Below, piece by piece: positions 5,926-6,833 of a stretch of 6,833 bases of DNA. The notes below the pieces were generated by a model that was given only the letters and a program-made list of their open reading frames with translations, was not told the DNA's origin and searched no databases. The position numbers and the translations under genes are program-made. Positions within the stretch are counted from its first letter, which is position 1; each line of letters begins with the position of its first letter. Source of the DNA: Alphaproteobacteria bacterium (GTDB taxonomy: Bacteria; Pseudomonadota; Alphaproteobacteria; Rhodobacterales; Rhodobacteraceae); NCBI GenBank assembly GCA_003694465.1, contig RFKM01000125.1, forward strand, positions 1 through 6,833, read 5' to 3'.

Positions 5926-6348
5926 ATGGCCATTCAACGCACCTTCTCGATCATCAAGCCCGACGCCACCAAGCGCAACCTGACCGGCGCGATCAACGCC
6001 AAGATCGAGGCCGCCGGCCTGCGCATCGTCGCCCAGAAGCGCATCCGCATGACCCGCGAGCAGGCCGAGACCTTCTACGGCGTCCACCGCGAGCGCCCCT
6101 TCTTCGGCGAGCTGGTCGAATTCATGATTTCCGAGCCGGTGGTCGTGCAGGTGCTCGAGGGCGAGAACGCGATCGCCAAATACCGCGAAGTCATGGGCGC
6201 GACCGATCCGGCCGAGGCCGCCGACGGCACGATCCGCAAGGAATTCGCGCTTTCGAAGGGCGAGAACTCGGTGCACGGCTCCGACGCGCCGGAAACCGCG
6301 GCCGAGGAAATTGCCTATTTCTTCGCCGGCATGGAAATCGTCGGCTGA
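5926..6348 (+). CDS. ndk: Nucleoside diphosphate kinase
   Basis: Ndk transfers the gamma-phosphate of ATP to NDPs and dNDPs through a phosphohistidine intermediate, balancing the cytoplasmic NTP and dNTP pools. The 140-residue protein is full length for the bacterial family (about 140). It begins [19 protein letters not shown], with the nucleotide-phosphate-binding K11, and carries the signature [12 protein letters not shown] at 115-126, in which H117 is the phosphorylated residue. Conserved phosphate/base-binding segments are also visible: [11 protein letters not shown] at 50-60 and [16 protein letters not shown] at 89-104. The ATG is supported by GAGGA at 5917-5921, four bases upstream. The gene diverges from tpiA, is single, and ends in a strong intrinsic terminator at 6374-6403. 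Nothing about it is unusual. Confidence 0.99.
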   Translation: MAIQRTFSIIKPDATKRNLTGAINAKIEAAGLRIVAQKRIRMTREQAETFYGVHRERPFFGELVEFMISEPVVVQVLEGENAIAKYREVMGATDPAEAADGTIRKEFALSKGENSVHGSDAPETAAEEIAYFFAGMEIVG

Positions 6349-6373
6349 TCCGGCGCACGCCTCGGCAAAGCCG

Positions 6374-6403
6374 AAAGGGCCGTCCCGCGGGGCGGCCCTT
6401 TTT
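6374..6403 (+). terminator. Rho-independent terminator of ndk
   Basis: AAAGGGCCG (6374-6382) is perfectly complementary to CGGCCCTTT (6393-6401) around a ten-base G/C loop, and the 3' arm runs into TTTTT (6399-6403). It lies 26 nt after the ndk stop codon. Read leftward the same stem is followed by only three T residues, so it may weakly end the converging small gene as well. Confidence 0.9.
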
Positions 6404-6415
6404 CGTGGGCGGGGC

Positions 6416-6568
6416 TCAGAAGGCCGCCCAGTCGGTGAAGATCGGCCTCAGGATCGGCGGCTCCTGCGGCGGCCGGCCCGGGCCCTGACGGCGCGGGCCC
6501 GGGTTGCGGACCAGTTCGCGCCGCGTCTCTGGGCGCGAGGGTGTCTGGGTTTTCTCAAGCATCGGCAT
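6416..6568 (-). CDS. Hypothetical 50-residue Arg/Pro-rich protein
   Basis: I do not recognise this protein. The frame encodes 50 residues beginning MPMLEKTQTPSRPETRREL, then an Arg/Pro/Gly-rich middle (PGPRRQGPGRPP at about 24-35), and ends in ILRPIFTDWAAF, which is hydrophobic/aromatic. It has no signal peptide or membrane helix and is probably basic and largely disordered. Signs that it is real are AAGGA at 6577-6581, eight bases upstream of the ATG at 6566-6568, and codon use like its neighbours (CTG, GTC, ATC, TTC, GAC). Its low complexity and size are reasons for caution. A second ATG lies two codons in. The frame is also open upstream to a GTG at 6661 (81 residues), but that version lacks a good SD. 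It converges with ndk, with 67 bp between stop codons, and no convincing promoter is visible upstream. Confidence 0.5.
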   Translation of the reverse strand: MPMLEKTQTPSRPETRRELVRNPGPRRQGPGRPPQEPPILRPIFTDWAAF

Positions 6569-6588
6569 GGTTTGCGTCCTTGCCTCGG

Positions 6589-6614
6589 GGCCCGAAGACG
6601 CGCTGCCTCGGGCC
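6589..6614. repeat. Inverted repeat upstream of the 50-residue ORF
   Basis: GGCCCGA (6589-6595) is perfectly complementary to TCGGGCC (6608-6614) across a 12-base loop. TGCCTCGGG also occurs twice directly nearby (6581-6589 and 6605-6612 with its flank). In the leftward transcript the hairpin would lie just upstream of the SD at 6577-6581. It resembles no riboswitch class that I can recognise. Confidence 0.35.
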
Positions 6615-6705
6615 GGTTTCATTTGCCCTGAGGCCCCCCTCTGGCGGGGAGGTCCATGCACCCATCCTTGCCGAAGATGGTGCCGGCAGGGGGGCGGAAT
6701 GGTGG

Positions 6706-6734
6706 AAAAATCGCGGCAGGTGCCACGGCTTTTT
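6706..6734. terminator. Possible bidirectional terminator-like stem with A5/T5 flanks
   Basis: AAAAA (6706-6710) and TTTTT (6730-6734) flank a stem made of CGCGGC (6712-6717) and GCCACG (6722-6727). In leftward RNA the stem is fully paired with one G-U wobble and is followed by AUUUUU; in rightward RNA there is one C-A mismatch. No recognised gene ends here on either strand. The rest of the 254-bp stretch 6569-6822 holds the leader repeat at 6589-6614, this element and the promoter at 6761-6790. I see no gene in it. Confidence 0.3.
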
Positions 6735-6760
6735 GCATTCTTGCCGCCGGGCGCGGCGGT

Positions 6761-6790
6761 TTGGACAAATCCGACCCGAGGCGCTAGACT
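6761..6790 (+). promoter_or_regulatory. Putative promoter of the gene starting at 6823
   Basis: TTGGAC (6761-6766) is followed after 18 bases by TAGACT (6785-6790, four of six to TATAAT). Transcription would start near 6797, giving a leader of about 25 nt to the ATG. This is among the better promoter candidates here because its position agrees with the SD and start codon downstream. Confidence 0.5.
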
Positions 6791-6822
6791 GCGCGCACCT
6801 TATCGATTTTCGAGGAGGCCTC

Positions 6823-6833
6823 ATGGACGTGCA
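6823..6833 (+). CDS. Start of an unidentified gene, runs off the right edge
   Basis: Only ATG GAC GTG (Met-Asp-Val) plus two bases are inside the window, so the product cannot be named. The start is well supported: AGGAGG at 6813-6818 lies four bases upstream, and the promoter candidate at 6761-6790 is correctly placed. The SD is part of GAGGAGGCCTC (6812-6822), which could fold into a very small four-pair stem and might slightly reduce initiation. Confidence 0.7.

Noticed and set aside
5580..6488. Rightward open frame of 302 codons covering the ndk region in another frame
   Set aside because: It overlaps ndk and the tpiA 5' end out of frame, is full of Arg/Gly/Pro, and has no recognisable domain.
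1..6833. A novel defence, mobile or biosynthetic gene system
   Set aside because: All larger genes fall in known families with no shared pathway, orientation blocks are broken by separate promoters, and there are no mobile-element, CRISPR, toxin-antitoxin or cluster signatures.

Overview
The window is very G+C-rich with strong third-position G/C bias. Its proteins resemble alphaproteobacterial versions of their families: an AcnA-type aconitase beside a secreted DUF1223 protein, an alphaproteobacterial-style hemolysin III, and an Ndk with the [10 protein letters not shown] segment. Several putative -10 boxes look like TAGNNT. I read it as core chromosome of an alphaproteobacterium, most likely in or near the Rhodobacteraceae. 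That placement is inference from gene content and style; there is no rRNA or other marker. I see no transposase, integrase, phage gene, tRNA, rRNA or CRISPR.

Layout: the 5' part of acnA runs leftward off the left edge (1-668). Divergent from it is a secreted thioredoxin-fold DUF1223 protein (864-1595, +). Converging on that is a hemolysin III/PAQR-type membrane protein (1714-2358, -). Upstream of it on the same strand are a group II PLP-dependent decarboxylase (2496-3893, -), a permuted papain-like (YiiX/YebB, C92) hydrolase (3974-4804, -) and triosephosphate isomerase tpiA (4920-5666, -). Divergent from tpiA is ndk (5926-6348, +), ended by a clear intrinsic terminator at 6374-6403. A likely 50-residue Arg/Pro-rich protein (6416-6568, -) converges on ndk. 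A new rightward gene begins at 6823 behind a good promoter and Shine-Dalgarno (SD) site and leaves the window after three codons.

How the genes work together: aconitase (TCA cycle), TpiA (glycolysis/gluconeogenesis) and Ndk (NTP balance) are unlinked housekeeping functions. The gaps of 80-260 bp and the separate promoter-like sites suggest mostly independent transcription units, not one operon. The decarboxylase, the papain-like hydrolase and the hemolysin III protein are same-strand neighbours with no evident shared pathway.

I did not find a convincing undescribed multi-gene system. The items most worth a second look are small: a perfect 8-bp hairpin that would bury the SD of the papain-like gene; the loss of two of three expected zinc ligands in the hemolysin III protein; the unrecognised 50-residue ORF with a structured leader; and inverted repeats lying between divergent promoters.
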